Origin: Marinicella meishanensis
GTDB lineage: Bacteria > Pseudomonadota > Gammaproteobacteria > Xanthomonadales > Marinicellaceae
Length of the DNA: 64,000 nucleotides
Reading direction: 5' to 3'
Assembly (NCBI RefSeq): GCF_019931145.1
Contig: NZ_JAIOUV010000005.1
Span: forward strand, 124,001 to 188,000
Positions 36,720 through 45,319 of the stretch are shown here, piece by piece; the stretch's first letter is position 1; each line of letters starts with the position of its first letter. The notes under the pieces were generated by a model that did no database searches, was not told the origin of the DNA, and was given only the letters and a program-made list of their open reading frames with translations. The position numbers were made by a program, and so were the translations under genes.

Positions 36720-39700
36720 ATGCCACCAATGTCCATGAAAAACCAACGCACCCAAGCTGCCACCATCCCTTCATATTTTCTGCTGCTGTTGTTCATTGGC
36801 TCTGGCTGGGCCGCAGAAGTGCCCTACATGAATTGGGAAAACCACCCCGTGCATGCCTTGGCTTTATCGCCCGATCAAAACCGTTTGGCCATCGCCCACA
36901 CGGCGGACAACCGGGTGCAATTGTTTGATGTGTCCCAAGGCCATCCGGTGCGCTTGGGCCATGTCCAAGTGGGCATTGATCCGGTGTCGGTCCGCTTCAA
37001 AGACAATGACGAATTGTGGGTGGTCAATCACATCTCTGATTCGGTGTCGGTGGTTGATTTCAACCTGCGACAGGTGAAAGCCACCTTGCAAACCGGTGAC
37101 GAGCCTTTTGATGTGGTGTTTGCCAACAACCGCGGCTATGTCAGCTGTTCCCAGGTCAACCAGGTGTGGGTGTTCGACACCACAGATTGGTCAGCTTCCC
37201 CAGAAGTGATCAACCTGATGGCAGAAGACCCCAGGGCCATGGCGGTTAATGCCGATGGCAGCCGGGTTTATGTGGCGGCCTTTGAGTCCGGTAACAAAAC
37301 CACCATCTTGGCCGGTGGCATTGATGCCTCCGAAGACACCTTGACCTTTCCATTTGATTCGGTCAACCAAAGCAGCTCACCCTATCAAGGGGCCAATCCG
37401 CCGCCCAATGACGGCAATGCCTTTTTTCCTGCCATCAACCAGGAATTGCCTACTCCGCCCAGGGTCTCCTTGATTGTCAAACAACAGGACAATGGGCAAT
37501 GGCTGGATGACAACAACGGCGACTGGACGGCCTTCATTTCAGGCAATCAAGCCGCGGTATCCGGTCGGGTACCTGGTTGGGAGTTGTTGGATCATGACAT
37601 TGCGGTGATCAACACCGACAACCACAGCATCTCCTATGTCTCTGGTTTGATGAATCTGGGCATGGCCATTGCGCACAACCCAGCCACCGATCAAGTGTCT
37701 TTGGTCGGCACCGATGCCACCAACGAAGTGCGTTTTGAACCGGTGTTGAAGGGTAAGTTTTTGCGGGTGCAGTTGGGACTGGTGGCTGCCAATGATTTGC
37801 AATCACCGGTGGTGACAGATCTGAATCCACATTTGGACTACAGCACATCAACCATCGAGCAAAGTCAACGAGACCGTTCCATTGGCGATCCCCGAGGGGT
37901 GGTTTGGCACAGTCAGGGCCAAGTGGGGTATGTCGCCGGTATGGGCTCAAACAATGTGATTGTCATCAATGCCCAAGGTGAACGTCTGGACCGCATTGAA
38001 GTGGGTGAAGGACCCACGGGATTGGCTTTGGATGAAGGCAATGAACGCTTGTATGTGTGGAACCATTTTGCGGCCAGTTTATCGGTGATCGACACCGCTG
38101 ACCACCAAGTTCTGAACCACCTGGACCTGCATAATCCGCTGCCAGGCGTCATCAGAGCAGGCCGCCAATTTTTGTACAGCACACATGACACGTCAGGTTT
38201 GGGTCACATCGCTTGTGCTTCCTGTCATGTCGATGGCCGCATGGATCGTTTGGCCTGGGACCTTGGTGATCCAGCCGGCGAAATGAAAACATTCAATCAA
38301 AACTGTCAAACCACGGCGTCCATTCTGGATGCACCGACCTGTTCAGACTTCCACCCGATGAAAGGGCCCATGATGACCCAAACTTTTCAAGACATCATTG
38401 GCCATGAACCCTTCCATTGGCGGGGCGATCGCGATGGTTTGGAAGAATTCAATCAGGCGTTTGTGGGCTTGAATGGTGATGACGCCCCGCTGCACCCAAC
38501 ACAGATGCAGCGATTCAAAGCGATGTTGGCAACCATCACGTTTCCGCCCAATCCTTTCCGTGAGATCGACAACACCTTGCCCAACAGCATTGATTTGAGC
38601 AATCATTACACCTCAGGTCGGTTTGCCTCCGCTGGTCAACCGTTGGGCAGTGGTGACCCACGCAATGGCTTGAGCCTATACAATGGCGGCTTGCTGGATT
38701 CCATTTTTCAATGCGCCAGTTGTCACACCTTGCCCACTGGTATGGCCGTTAATGGTCCATTGAAGCCGGCTTTCTTGAACATCGAAGTGGGTGGTTCGGT
38801 GATGCCACCGGGTCCCATGGGCGAAAACCACCTGGGGGTGGTCAGTGTCGATGGTTCCACCCAGAAAGCCATCAAGACGCCGCAACTGCGAAACTTGTAT
38901 GACAAAGTGGGTTTTGAAACATCGCGTCAACAATCACTGGCCGGATTTGGCTTTTTGCATGACGGGGCGATTGATTCGGTGGCCCGCTTTCTCAGTGCTG
39001 GGGCATTCAGTGTCGATTCGGATCAAGAGGTGGCCGATTTGGTGGCCTTGATGATGGCATTTTCTGGCTCAGAACTGGATGCTGGGTTTGTGCCTTTGGG
39101 CAACACCGCACCGCAGTCAAAAGACACCCATGCTGGGGTTGGGCAGCAACACACTCTGCGCAGCGCCACCCAAATCGATGAGCGGGTGGATGACTTGATC
39201 GAAGTGGCTAATTCGGGTAAAGTCGCCTTGGTGGCGACAGTGGCTGGCGCAGAAAATTATTTGTACGATGTCGATGAAGTGGCTTTCAAAGCCGCTGACG
39301 ACAGCCTGTTGAGCGACTTGGGTCTGATGTCTCTGGCATCAGCAACAACCCCCGTAACGCTGACATTGGTGCCGTTGAATCAAGGTGAACGGCTGGCCTT
39401 TGATCGAGATGGTGATGGCATTGATGACCCCACCGAAGTGTTCAATGGTTCTGACCCGACCAATGCGTCATCCACCGAAATCAAACCCTTGGCTGGCTTG
39501 TGGTTCAACCCCGCACGGGGTGGCCACGGCATGGACCTGCAACTGTCCGGGGATAATTTGTTCATCATCTGGTACACCTACAATGACGACGGCACACCAA
39601 CCTGGTATTTGGCCGCAGCGCCTTATGCGGTGAATTGGCAAGCCACCCTCAACCGCTTCACCTGGGACAGCAGCAACCGCATCGCCACGGCCGAGGCAGT

Positions 39701-40190
39701 GGGCACGGCCAGTTTGGATTTCAGTCATGCGCAACAAGCCGAATTTTCCTGGGACATCAATGGCCGCACCGGTGCTGAGCCATTCAGTTATTTTCAATTC
39801 GCGGCTCCGCCCACCATCGCCCAGCACACCAGTTCATATTTTGATCCACTGGACAGCGGTTGGGGCATCACGGTGGCAACTCAGGGTCATGTCACCGCCA
39901 CCATCATTTATTACTATGATGAATTGGGCGAACCCAAATGGGCTTTGGGCACTGGCCCCACCGATGCCGACAGCATCGAGATGTTCACCTACCAGGGTTT
40001 TTGTCCAGACTGCGAGTTCATTGCCACCAGTAACCAGTTGGTGGGCGCTCAACAATTGACCTTTCTGCCTGATCGCTTGATCGATTTCGATGTCAGTTTG
40101 CAAGCACCCACTTTGTCATTGAACTGGGTGCTGAACAACGTGACATTGCAACCCATATCCAATGAGTTTTTTGATCCGGAGCTGCAATAA
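36720..40190 (+). CDS. Two-haem c-type propeller protein with C-terminal extra module
   Basis: The protein has up to 1156 residues with a signal peptide at about 15-38. An YVTN-type beta-propeller (about 40-490) is followed by two CXXCH haem motifs, 'CASCH' at 499-503 and 665-669, in a MauG/cytochrome-c-peroxidase-like arrangement. An Asp-rich 'DRDGDGIDD' calcium-like loop sits near 898, and a module starting 'LAGLWFNPARGGHGMDL' (about 922-1150) ends the protein. The same module type ends the DUF4397 protein at 48.6 kb. It is probably a periplasmic or surface redox protein. The electron donor and substrate are unknown. Three ATGs lie within the first 15 bases, so the start is uncertain by a few residues. 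Confidence 0.85.
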   Translation: MPPMSMKNQRTQAATIPSYFLLLLFIGSGWAAEVPYMNWENHPVHALALSPDQNRLAIAHTADNRVQLFDVSQGHPVRLGHVQVGIDPVSVRFKDNDELWVVNHISDSVSVVDFNLRQVKATLQTGDEPFDVVFANNRGYVSCSQVNQVWVFDTTDWSASPEVINLMAEDPRAMAVNADGSRVYVAAFESGNKTTILAGGIDASEDTLTFPFDSVNQSSSPYQGANPPPNDGNAFFPAINQELPTPPRVSLIVKQQDNGQWLDDNNGDWTAFISGNQAAVSGRVPGWELLDHDIAVINTDNHSISYVSGLMNLGMAIAHNPATDQVSLVGTDATNEVRFEPVLKGKFLRVQLGLVAANDLQSPVVTDLNPHLDYSTSTIEQSQRDRSIGDPRGVVWHSQGQVGYVAGMGSNNVIVINAQGERLDRIEVGEGPTGLALDEGNERLYVWNHFAASLSVIDTADHQVLNHLDLHNPLPGVIRAGRQFLYSTHDTSGLGHIACASCHVDGRMDRLAWDLGDPAGEMKTFNQNCQTTASILDAPTCSDFHPMKGPMMTQTFQDIIGHEPFHWRGDRDGLEEFNQAFVGLNGDDAPLHPTQMQRFKAMLATITFPPNPFREIDNTLPNSIDLSNHYTSGRFASAGQPLGSGDPRNGLSLYNGGLLDSIFQCASCHTLPTGMAVNGPLKPAFLNIEVGGSVMPPGPMGENHLGVVSVDGSTQKAIKTPQLRNLYDKVGFETSRQQSLAGFGFLHDGAIDSVARFLSAGAFSVDSDQEVADLVALMMAFSGSELDAGFVPLGNTAPQSKDTHAGVGQQHTLRSATQIDERVDDLIEVANSGKVALVATVAGAENYLYDVDEVAFKAADDSLLSDLGLMSLASATTPVTLTLVPLNQGERLAFDRDGDGIDDPTEVFNGSDPTNASSTEIKPLAGLWFNPARGGHGMDLQLSGDNLFIIWYTYNDDGTPTWYLAAAPYAVNWQATLNRFTWDSSNRIATAEAVGTASLDFSHAQQAEFSWDINGRTGAEPFSYFQFAAPPTIAQHTSSYFDPLDSGWGITVATQGHVTATIIYYYDELGEPKWALGTGPTDADSIEMFTYQGFCPDCEFIATSNQLVGAQQLTFLPDRLIDFDVSLQAPTLSLNWVLNNVTLQPISNEFFDPELQ

Positions 40191-40281
40191 GCCGTCAGCT
40201 GAATAGGGCGGATGGGGCATTCACAGTGGCTTGACAGGATTGTGGGTAAGCTGAACCCAGTTCCGATACCGTTGACCGACC

Positions 40282-40533
40282 ATGCACCACAGCGACACCC
40301 AAAAACCGATTGAATCTGTCCCCAGCGGCATTCTGAAAAAGGCCTTGCAGTCAGCCGCGTTGATCGTGGGATTGACCATTTTATTTGGCGCCATCAGTTA
40401 CGCCTTCATCAAAATCAATGACGTCGTTTGGCAATGGTCCTTACCGGAAAGCCTCTGGTGCGGTCTGGCCATGGCTTTGGCCGTGGTCTACTACCTGTGG
40501 CAACGACGTCGCTCAGCGGCCACCACCGTTTGA
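40282..40533 (+). CDS. Small two-helix membrane protein
   Basis: This 83-residue protein has two hydrophobic segments (about 24-46 and 58-74) and a basic C-terminus ('LWQRRRSAA'). No family is recognised. Codon use is like the neighbours, and it sits on the same strand between two secreted proteins. Confidence 0.6.
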   Translation: MHHSDTQKPIESVPSGILKKALQSAALIVGLTILFGAISYAFIKINDVVWQWSLPESLWCGLAMALAVVYYLWQRRRSAATTV

Positions 40534-40691
40534 AAAATACCGACGTTCGTTAAATTTTCAGAAACCCAAGCCTGGCTTTACAATTTCGTAACAGTCCCTG
40601 CACATTCTTTGCATATTGTTTCCCAAGTTGAAAACCACCATGGACGCCAAGTCTTGAAATTCGTTGAGACTTGAGTTCAGAGGAGACCAAG

Positions 40692-41192
40692 ATGCAAAAA
40701 ACACTGTTCAAAACCACCCTGGTGTTGTGCTTTGGAGCCCAAATCAGCACCGCGTCACAGGCCCAAAACAACCCAGATCAAGTCGAATCAGTCAACGCCC
40801 AAGCCAACCCATTGTTGCAACAAGCCGATGCCGAAAAGCAACAACCCGCGGTGTCACCGGTGCGCCGCATTGACCGCAGCTTGACGTCTCAAGACGCCTT
40901 GAATGCCCGCCCAGGCCCACCACCGGGTGGCCAGCCGCCCAGCAATCCGCCACCCCAAGAGGTGACCATCAGAACTGACGATGGCAGTCTCAACAATTTG
41001 GCTGAACCCAGCATGGGTCCGGCGGGACAGGCCTTGTTGCGCTTGGTGCCCTCGGACTACAGCGATGGGGTCTCCAGCTTGGCAGGTGACAACCGAGCCA
41101 GCACCCGCGCCATCAGCAATGCCGTCTCGGCCCAGTCAGAATCGATTCCCAATGAGCATCAAGCCAGTGATTTCGGCCCAGTAACCACATAG
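40692..41192 (+). CDS. Secreted Pro-rich hypothetical protein
   Basis: This 166-residue protein has a signal peptide (residues 1-24, 'ISTASQA') and a GAGGAG ribosome-binding site seven bases before the ATG. The mature part is low in hydrophobic residues, with a Pro/Gly/Gln-rich stretch ('RPGPPPGGQPPSNPPP'), and is probably disordered. Its stop codon abuts the inverted-repeat element that starts at 41193. The present C-terminus may thus have been altered by insertion. No family is recognised. Confidence 0.65.
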   Translation: MQKTLFKTTLVLCFGAQISTASQAQNNPDQVESVNAQANPLLQQADAEKQQPAVSPVRRIDRSLTSQDALNARPGPPPGGQPPSNPPPQEVTIRTDDGSLNNLAEPSMGPAGQALLRLVPSDYSDGVSSLAGDNRASTRAISNAVSAQSESIPNEHQASDFGPVTT

Positions 41193-41219
41193 GGGGTAGT
41201 TACCTCATAACTGTATAAA
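41193..41219 (+). repeat. Left terminal inverted repeat
   Basis: Differs from the reverse complement of 41769-41795 only at 41210 (A for G) and 41214 (T for C). Confidence 0.85.
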
Positions 41220-41241
41220 GGGCCCTGCCTCAAATGTCACA

Positions 41242-41409
41242 TCAAAACTTTTCTGGCCTGAGGATTTTGATTTCTTCAATGTAGGCGATGCCAGAATAAT
41301 GCCTGAAGTATTTATCACAGACTTGATTCATGAATTCTTCGGCTGAAACGGCGTTATTGATGATGACTTCAATCTTGATGTTGGTGAAATCATCAATCAC
41401 CGACTGCTG
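41242..41409 (-). pseudogene. C-terminal gene fragment inside the element, possibly PII-like
   Basis: Read on the minus strand, the frame gives about 55 residues ('DDFTNIKIEVIINNAVSAEE', later 'YSGIAYIEEIKILRPEKF') ending in TGA, with an in-frame stop just upstream at 41410-41412 and no start. The strand-helix-strand pattern and conserved look suggest the end of a PII/CutA-like ferredoxin-fold protein. Such small proteins can accompany metal-efflux pumps. Function by resemblance only. Confidence 0.4.
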
Positions 41410-41486
41410 TCATCGATTGGTCATATCCCGCCAGTTGAAAAAGAAATGATGTATTATGCATCAACTGGTGAGTCTGCCCATGTGGC

Positions 41487-41675
41487 ATGACTCAAGTAAA
41501 AAACTCTCCGGTAAACCCGGGGCGATTCAATGTTCTACAATTTTACTGTGCTTACCTAGCTGAAAAACAAAAGAGTAGTAGAGAGGTTTTTTTAAGAAAT
41601 TCAGATGAGTTGTATGATCGTTTAAATGACCAAGAAAAATCACAAGCAGATCGAATGATTCAAAAATTTGATTAA
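41487..41675 (+). CDS. Small AT-rich ORF within the element
   Basis: The 62-residue frame starts at an ATG after 'CATGTGGC', without a good ribosome-binding site. The product is charged and helical ('EKQKSSREVFLRNSDELYDR'), with codon use much more AT-rich than the flanking genes, pointing to foreign origin. It has no homologous family that I recognise and may be cargo or debris. Confidence 0.35.
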   Translation: MTQVKNSPVNPGRFNVLQFYCAYLAEKQKSSREVFLRNSDELYDRLNDQEKSQADRMIQKFD

Positions 41676-41768
41676 TGGAGAGCTCACTAGTCAGGAGGAG
41701 ACTCATCATTATTAAAAAGTAGGCCAACTATGCAGCTATGAGAAAACTGTAAAAGCAACAAATGTCCG

Positions 41769-41795
41769 TTTATGCAGCTATGAGGTAACTACCCC
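41769..41795 (-). repeat. Right terminal inverted repeat
   Basis: Partner of the left repeat. Its inner 14 bases are repeated directly 42 bases upstream at 41729-41742. Confidence 0.85.
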
Positions 41796-41886
41796 TGGCA
41801 ATGAAATTCAAGACGATGTGTTTCATGTGCGATGAACCCAACTGGCGCATTAACAGCATATTGACGTGGCTTTGACAGTGCTTGCT

Positions 41887-41892
41887 TATAAT
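41887..41892 (+). promoter_or_regulatory. Possible -10 box for the csbD-like gene
   Basis: TATAAT lies 150 bases upstream of the start, with no consensus -35 at 17 bases. A stress-sigma promoter would fit the CsbD family, but this is inference. The rest of the 246-base gap (41796-42041) shows nothing else. Confidence 0.35.
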
Positions 41893-42041
41893 GGCTAACA
41901 TATTGATTGTGAATGACATTGTGATTGAGTCACATCAATTCCTGTCATGCATTCAAGCCTTGAGCACAGGGTGTCAAGATCAATTAATGACTGCAGTGCA
42001 CTGATTACTTATTTATTAACCACAACCACATGAGGTAGCAT

Positions 42042-42245
42042 ATGAATTGGGACATCATCGAAGGCAAATGGGACCAACTGAAAGGTCAAGCACAACAGAA
42101 ATGGGGTGAATTGACCGATGATGAATGGGACCAAATTTCCGGCAAAAAAACTGAATTGGCCGGTAAATTACAAGAAAAATACGGCATCACCAAATACAAG
42201 GCTGAACGCCAAATCACTGAATGGGAAGCTGAACTGAAAAATTAA
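42042..42245 (+). CDS. CsbD-family stress protein
   Basis: This 67-residue, highly charged helical protein begins 'MNWDIIEGKWDQLKGQAQQK' and contains 'ELTDDEWDQISGKKTELAGK', both standard CsbD/YjbJ features. Members are abundant general-stress proteins of unknown mechanism. 'GAGGTAGCAT' upstream provides a ribosome-binding site. It is monocistronic, with a strong terminator 20 bases later. Confidence 0.92.
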   Translation: MNWDIIEGKWDQLKGQAQQKWGELTDDEWDQISGKKTELAGKLQEKYGITKYKAERQITEWEAELKN

Positions 42246-42265
42246 GCAAGCCCATCAACATGTCT

Positions 42266-42292
42266 AAAAAACCCACGCCTGTGGGTTTTTTT
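42266..42292 (+). terminator. Intrinsic terminator after csbD-like gene
   Basis: AAAAAACCCAC pairs with GTGGGTTTTTT over a GCCT loop, followed by T. Confidence 0.9.
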
Positions 42293-42377
42293 GTGTCTGA
42301 AAGTCAACTTGTATGATCAGCACATGGTTTCAAGTCAACCATACCATCTGTACCCAATTTAGCCTACAATGATGGTC

Positions 42378-43340
42378 ATGTCCAATCATCCTTCCATGCG
42401 CTGTGAATCATGTGGCGCCACCCGATTCAAACCACAAGCCAACAGTGGCCTGCTGGTTTGTGAATACTGTGGCGCTATGACTGAACCCAGCCAACGACCA
42501 TCGCGCAGTGGGCCGGTGCAGTCTGGTTCGCATTCCATGCGCTTGGTGATTTTTCTGGTCAGCAGCCTGTTGCTGGTTGCTTTGATTGTGTTGCGGATGT
42601 ATGGGCCCACAGGTGGATGGGGGCAAGATGAGCTGCCTCAAACCTCGATCGAGGTGAACCCACCACAACTCATCAAACAAACCACGCCGGAAACGACCCC
42701 ATTGGTCAAAGCGGACAGCAACAGCAACCCGCAACAGGTTCGCCGTGATCCCCAATGGATCAATCAGCATCTGATCATAGATCACCAAGTCGCCGCCGCC
42801 ACCCGCAACGGCGGTCGTTTTTGGATCTTTGAAATAAGCAACCAAGCCGATGAGGACATGTTGCGCCCTGGGGTAACGGTGAGTTTATTCAATGCCGATG
42901 GCCAACGGGTGGCAGAGCAGGGTGGTTGGTCATATCAAACACGCTTGTCGGCCGGTGAAAAAACCCAGGTGATGGTGTTCATTGATGAACCGCCAGCCAC
43001 AGCCACTTCAGAGACCATCACCCCGATGGCCAGCCAATCCTCATTGATGGCTGACAATCAATTGCCCATTGCCGTGAAAGACCACGTCGTCAATGAAAAG
43101 AACGGTTCTTTTGAAATCGTTGGTGACGTGCTCAATGATCAAACCACTGCCGTGACTTATCCGCGGGTGGTCGTGGTGGCTCAAGATGCCGCGGGTCGCC
43201 CCATCGGTTTGGGGCAGTCATTCAGCACCCAAAAGGCGCTGGAACCTGAGGCCATTTCTGGCTTCAAAGTGCGGGTTGGCACCTTCTTGGTGGGCGCCCC
43301 AGTCAGTTGGCACGTTTACGCGCTGGCGCAAAAGCCTTGA
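42378..43340 (+). CDS. Zinc-ribbon, single-helix membrane protein
   Basis: The protein has about 320 residues. An N-terminal CxxC...CxxC zinc ribbon ('RCESCGATRF', 'VCEYCGAM') is followed by one membrane helix ('LVIFLVSSLLLVALIVL', about residues 55-72) and a two-part beta-rich outer domain. The second part ('FEIVGDVLNDQTTAVTYPRVVVVAQDAAG') resembles FxLYD-type domains. The zinc ribbon would sit in the cytoplasm. Four-codon start ambiguity (ATG at 42369, 42372 or 42378) is unresolved, as none has a strong ribosome-binding site. The function is unknown. Confidence 0.7.
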   Translation: MSNHPSMRCESCGATRFKPQANSGLLVCEYCGAMTEPSQRPSRSGPVQSGSHSMRLVIFLVSSLLLVALIVLRMYGPTGGWGQDELPQTSIEVNPPQLIKQTTPETTPLVKADSNSNPQQVRRDPQWINQHLIIDHQVAAATRNGGRFWIFEISNQADEDMLRPGVTVSLFNADGQRVAEQGGWSYQTRLSAGEKTQVMVFIDEPPATATSETITPMASQSSLMADNQLPIAVKDHVVNEKNGSFEIVGDVLNDQTTAVTYPRVVVVAQDAAGRPIGLGQSFSTQKALEPEAISGFKVRVGTFLVGAPVSWHVYALAQKP

Positions 43341-43356
43341 GACAACATCACGTGTT

Positions 43357-44016
43357 TCACTGGGCTGGCTCTTCTGGCTTGGGAATTTCGAATTCAATGG
43401 TTTGTGACAATTGATAGGGCACGGCCTTGTCACCCACTTGTTTTTGGTAATACTTCCATTTCATTACCGTGCGGATGGCGGCATCATCAAACACCCTCGG
43501 TGGGTATGAGTCCAGCACTTTGACTTCACTGGCGCGCCCCATGGCATTGACCGAAATCAACACGGTCACCCAGCCCTCGATGTCTTTCAGCAGTGCATTC
43601 ATGGGATACATGGGTGGAATCGCCCCTTTGACCCCACCATGACCGGCAAAACTGGGGTCACCGACCTGATAATTCAGTCCTGGCAGCTTGATTTGTCCCA
43701 AAAGATTCAAACTGGCCGATTGGGCCATGTGTTTGGGCAGGCTCAGGTCATGGGTGGCTTGGGTTTCTACCACCAACCTGGGGCGGGTTGGTGGTTGGCT
43801 GGGTTCACTTTTTTCCGGTAATTTTCGCTTGAGGCGTTTCCTCACCCGCATCTCTTCCTCGGCCTGCACATATGAAATGCGAAATTCCAATTCATCGGTC
43901 AATCCCCGATGCGGCTGTTTACCGAGTAAAGCACGCATGCCAAAGAACAGCGTGATTGTGATCAATGCACTGCAGGCGGCTGCCCCCACATACCTCATCC
44001 ATTCAGTCATGCTCAA
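43357..44016 (-). CDS. TonB-like energy-transducer protein
   Basis: This 219-residue protein has an N-terminal membrane helix (about 8-30), a basic/Pro linker and a C-terminal TonB domain. The last shows 'PPMYPMNALLKDIEGWVTV', 'VKVLDSYPPRVFDDAAIRTV' and 'KWKYYQ'. TonB couples the inner-membrane proton gradient to outer-membrane receptors. No ExbB/ExbD or receptor gene is adjacent, so it is an accessory copy. It is divergent from the RND operon that starts at 44177. Confidence 0.85.
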   Translation of the reverse strand: MSMTEWMRYVGAAACSALITITLFFGMRALLGKQPHRGLTDELEFRISYVQAEEEMRVRKRLKRKLPEKSEPSQPPTRPRLVVETQATHDLSLPKHMAQSASLNLLGQIKLPGLNYQVGDPSFAGHGGVKGAIPPMYPMNALLKDIEGWVTVLISVNAMGRASEVKVLDSYPPRVFDDAAIRTVMKWKYYQKQVGDKAVPYQLSQTIEFEIPKPEEPAQ

Positions 44017-44176
44017 CTCCTTGAATTAAATGACATCACCCTTTGGGACTGTGCCAATGGAGTAAGGTTCCGATTTTCTTTGAAGACATCATCTCAGACA
44101 CGTGAAGACTATTTGCCACGTCACACACATCATTTATGATATAAGGCTTGTTCAATGTATTGGGTTTGGGAGTTGA

Positions 44177-45319
44177 ATGAATATTTTGGTGTATATAACA
44201 TCCTGGAAAAGTAATCCGCCAGGTGTCCATAACCGTTTGACGCAATCTTTATCATGGCTCATGTTGGTGGTTGGCTGTCTGGTCTTTGCTGCTGCTGTCC
44301 GGGCCCAAGCAGCGGTTCAAGTCGATGTGGTGTATCCACAACAACTGCAGCAAAGCCAGACCCTGCGTTTGCCTGGGACCGTACAGGCCAAACAACATGC
44401 GCAATTGGCCACGCTGGAAGCGGGGCGGGTGGAACGTCTGGCCGTGGAAGTGGGTGAGGTGGTGGAAGCGGGCCAAGTTCTGCTCAGTTTGGAACACCGA
44501 TTGGCCGAGCTGCAGGTGACCGGTGCGGCGGCGGAAGTGCGGGCGGCCGAACTGAACAGACAGGAAGCCCAACGCCTGTATGACGAAGTGCAAAGACTTT
44601 CGGTACAGCAGGTGGTGGCCAAAACTTTGATTGCGGAACGGGCGGCTTTGTTGGCCAAAGCCGAGGCTGAATTGGCCCGGGTCAAAGCCAACCACAGCAT
44701 CCAGCGAGAACGCTTGAAGCGGCACAGCTTGAAAGCCCCGTTTGCAGGGGTGGTAGCGGAAAGGAATGTCGACGTGGGGGAGTGGGTGACCCCGCAAAAT
44801 CCAGTCATGACCTTGGTCGCGCAACGCGATCTCAGACTGGTCATTGAAATCCCACAACAGCATTTCCATACTCTGCAAAATATCCAAGAAATTCCCGTAG
44901 CGGTGATCCCCGACACTGCTGGCATCACTCCAATGGCAACCACGTTAACCCGCTTGGTCCCAGTCTCAGACGTTCAAACCCGCACTTTCACGGCCCAAAT
45001 AGACTTGCCTGAACAAGCCACAGGCGATTGGGTGCCTGGTATGTCAGCGACCGCTGAATTGACTTTCCCCAACAGCAGCCAAGCAGCGATCATGCTGCCG
45101 CAGACCGCCATCAAGCGACACCCCGATGGCAACAGCAGTGTGTTTGTGGTTGAAAACAACCGTGCCAAACGGTTGGTGACACCCCACACCGAGATGACCG
45201 GCAACCAAGTCACCATTTATGGTCTGCCAGCCGACCGAGCTTACATCGTCAAAGGCGTGGAAATGTTACAAGATGGCATGCCGGTGACCATGAATGTGAT
45301 TGCAGTCAAGCAGCCATGA
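44177..45319 (+). CDS. RND efflux periplasmic adaptor (MFP)
   Basis: The protein has 380 residues with an N-terminal export signal (about 25-45). A biotinyl-lipoyl half-motif pair surrounds a coiled-coil hairpin ('RLAVEVGEVVEAGQVLLSLE' ... 'KRHSLKAPFAGVVAERNVDV'), followed by a beta-barrel. GGGAG five bases upstream supports the ATG at 44177. The end overlaps the pump start by four bases. No outer-membrane factor is encoded here, so it probably uses a shared TolC. Confidence 0.87.
   Translation: MNILVYITSWKSNPPGVHNRLTQSLSWLMLVVGCLVFAAAVRAQAAVQVDVVYPQQLQQSQTLRLPGTVQAKQHAQLATLEAGRVERLAVEVGEVVEAGQVLLSLEHRLAELQVTGAAAEVRAAELNRQEAQRLYDEVQRLSVQQVVAKTLIAERAALLAKAEAELARVKANHSIQRERLKRHSLKAPFAGVVAERNVDVGEWVTPQNPVMTLVAQRDLRLVIEIPQQHFHTLQNIQEIPVAVIPDTAGITPMATTLTRLVPVSDVQTRTFTAQIDLPEQATGDWVPGMSATAELTFPNSSQAAIMLPQTAIKRHPDGNSSVFVVENNRAKRLVTPHTEMTGNQVTIYGLPADRAYIVKGVEMLQDGMPVTMNVIAVKQP

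Larger units (their letters stand above)
41193..41795. mobile_element. 603-bp non-autonomous element with 27-bp terminal inverted repeats
   Basis: The left end GGGGTAGTTACCTCATA... (41193-41219) and the right end (41769-41795) are inverted repeats with 25 of 27 bases matching. A 14-base copy of the inner right-end sequence (TATGCAGCTATGAG) recurs at 41729-41742, as expected of transposase-binding sites. No transposase gene is inside, and no clear target duplication is visible. The interior is AT-richer than the surroundings. It holds a broken minus-strand gene end and a small plus-strand ORF. I do not recognise the IS family. It is MITE-like or a decayed IS. Confidence 0.65.
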
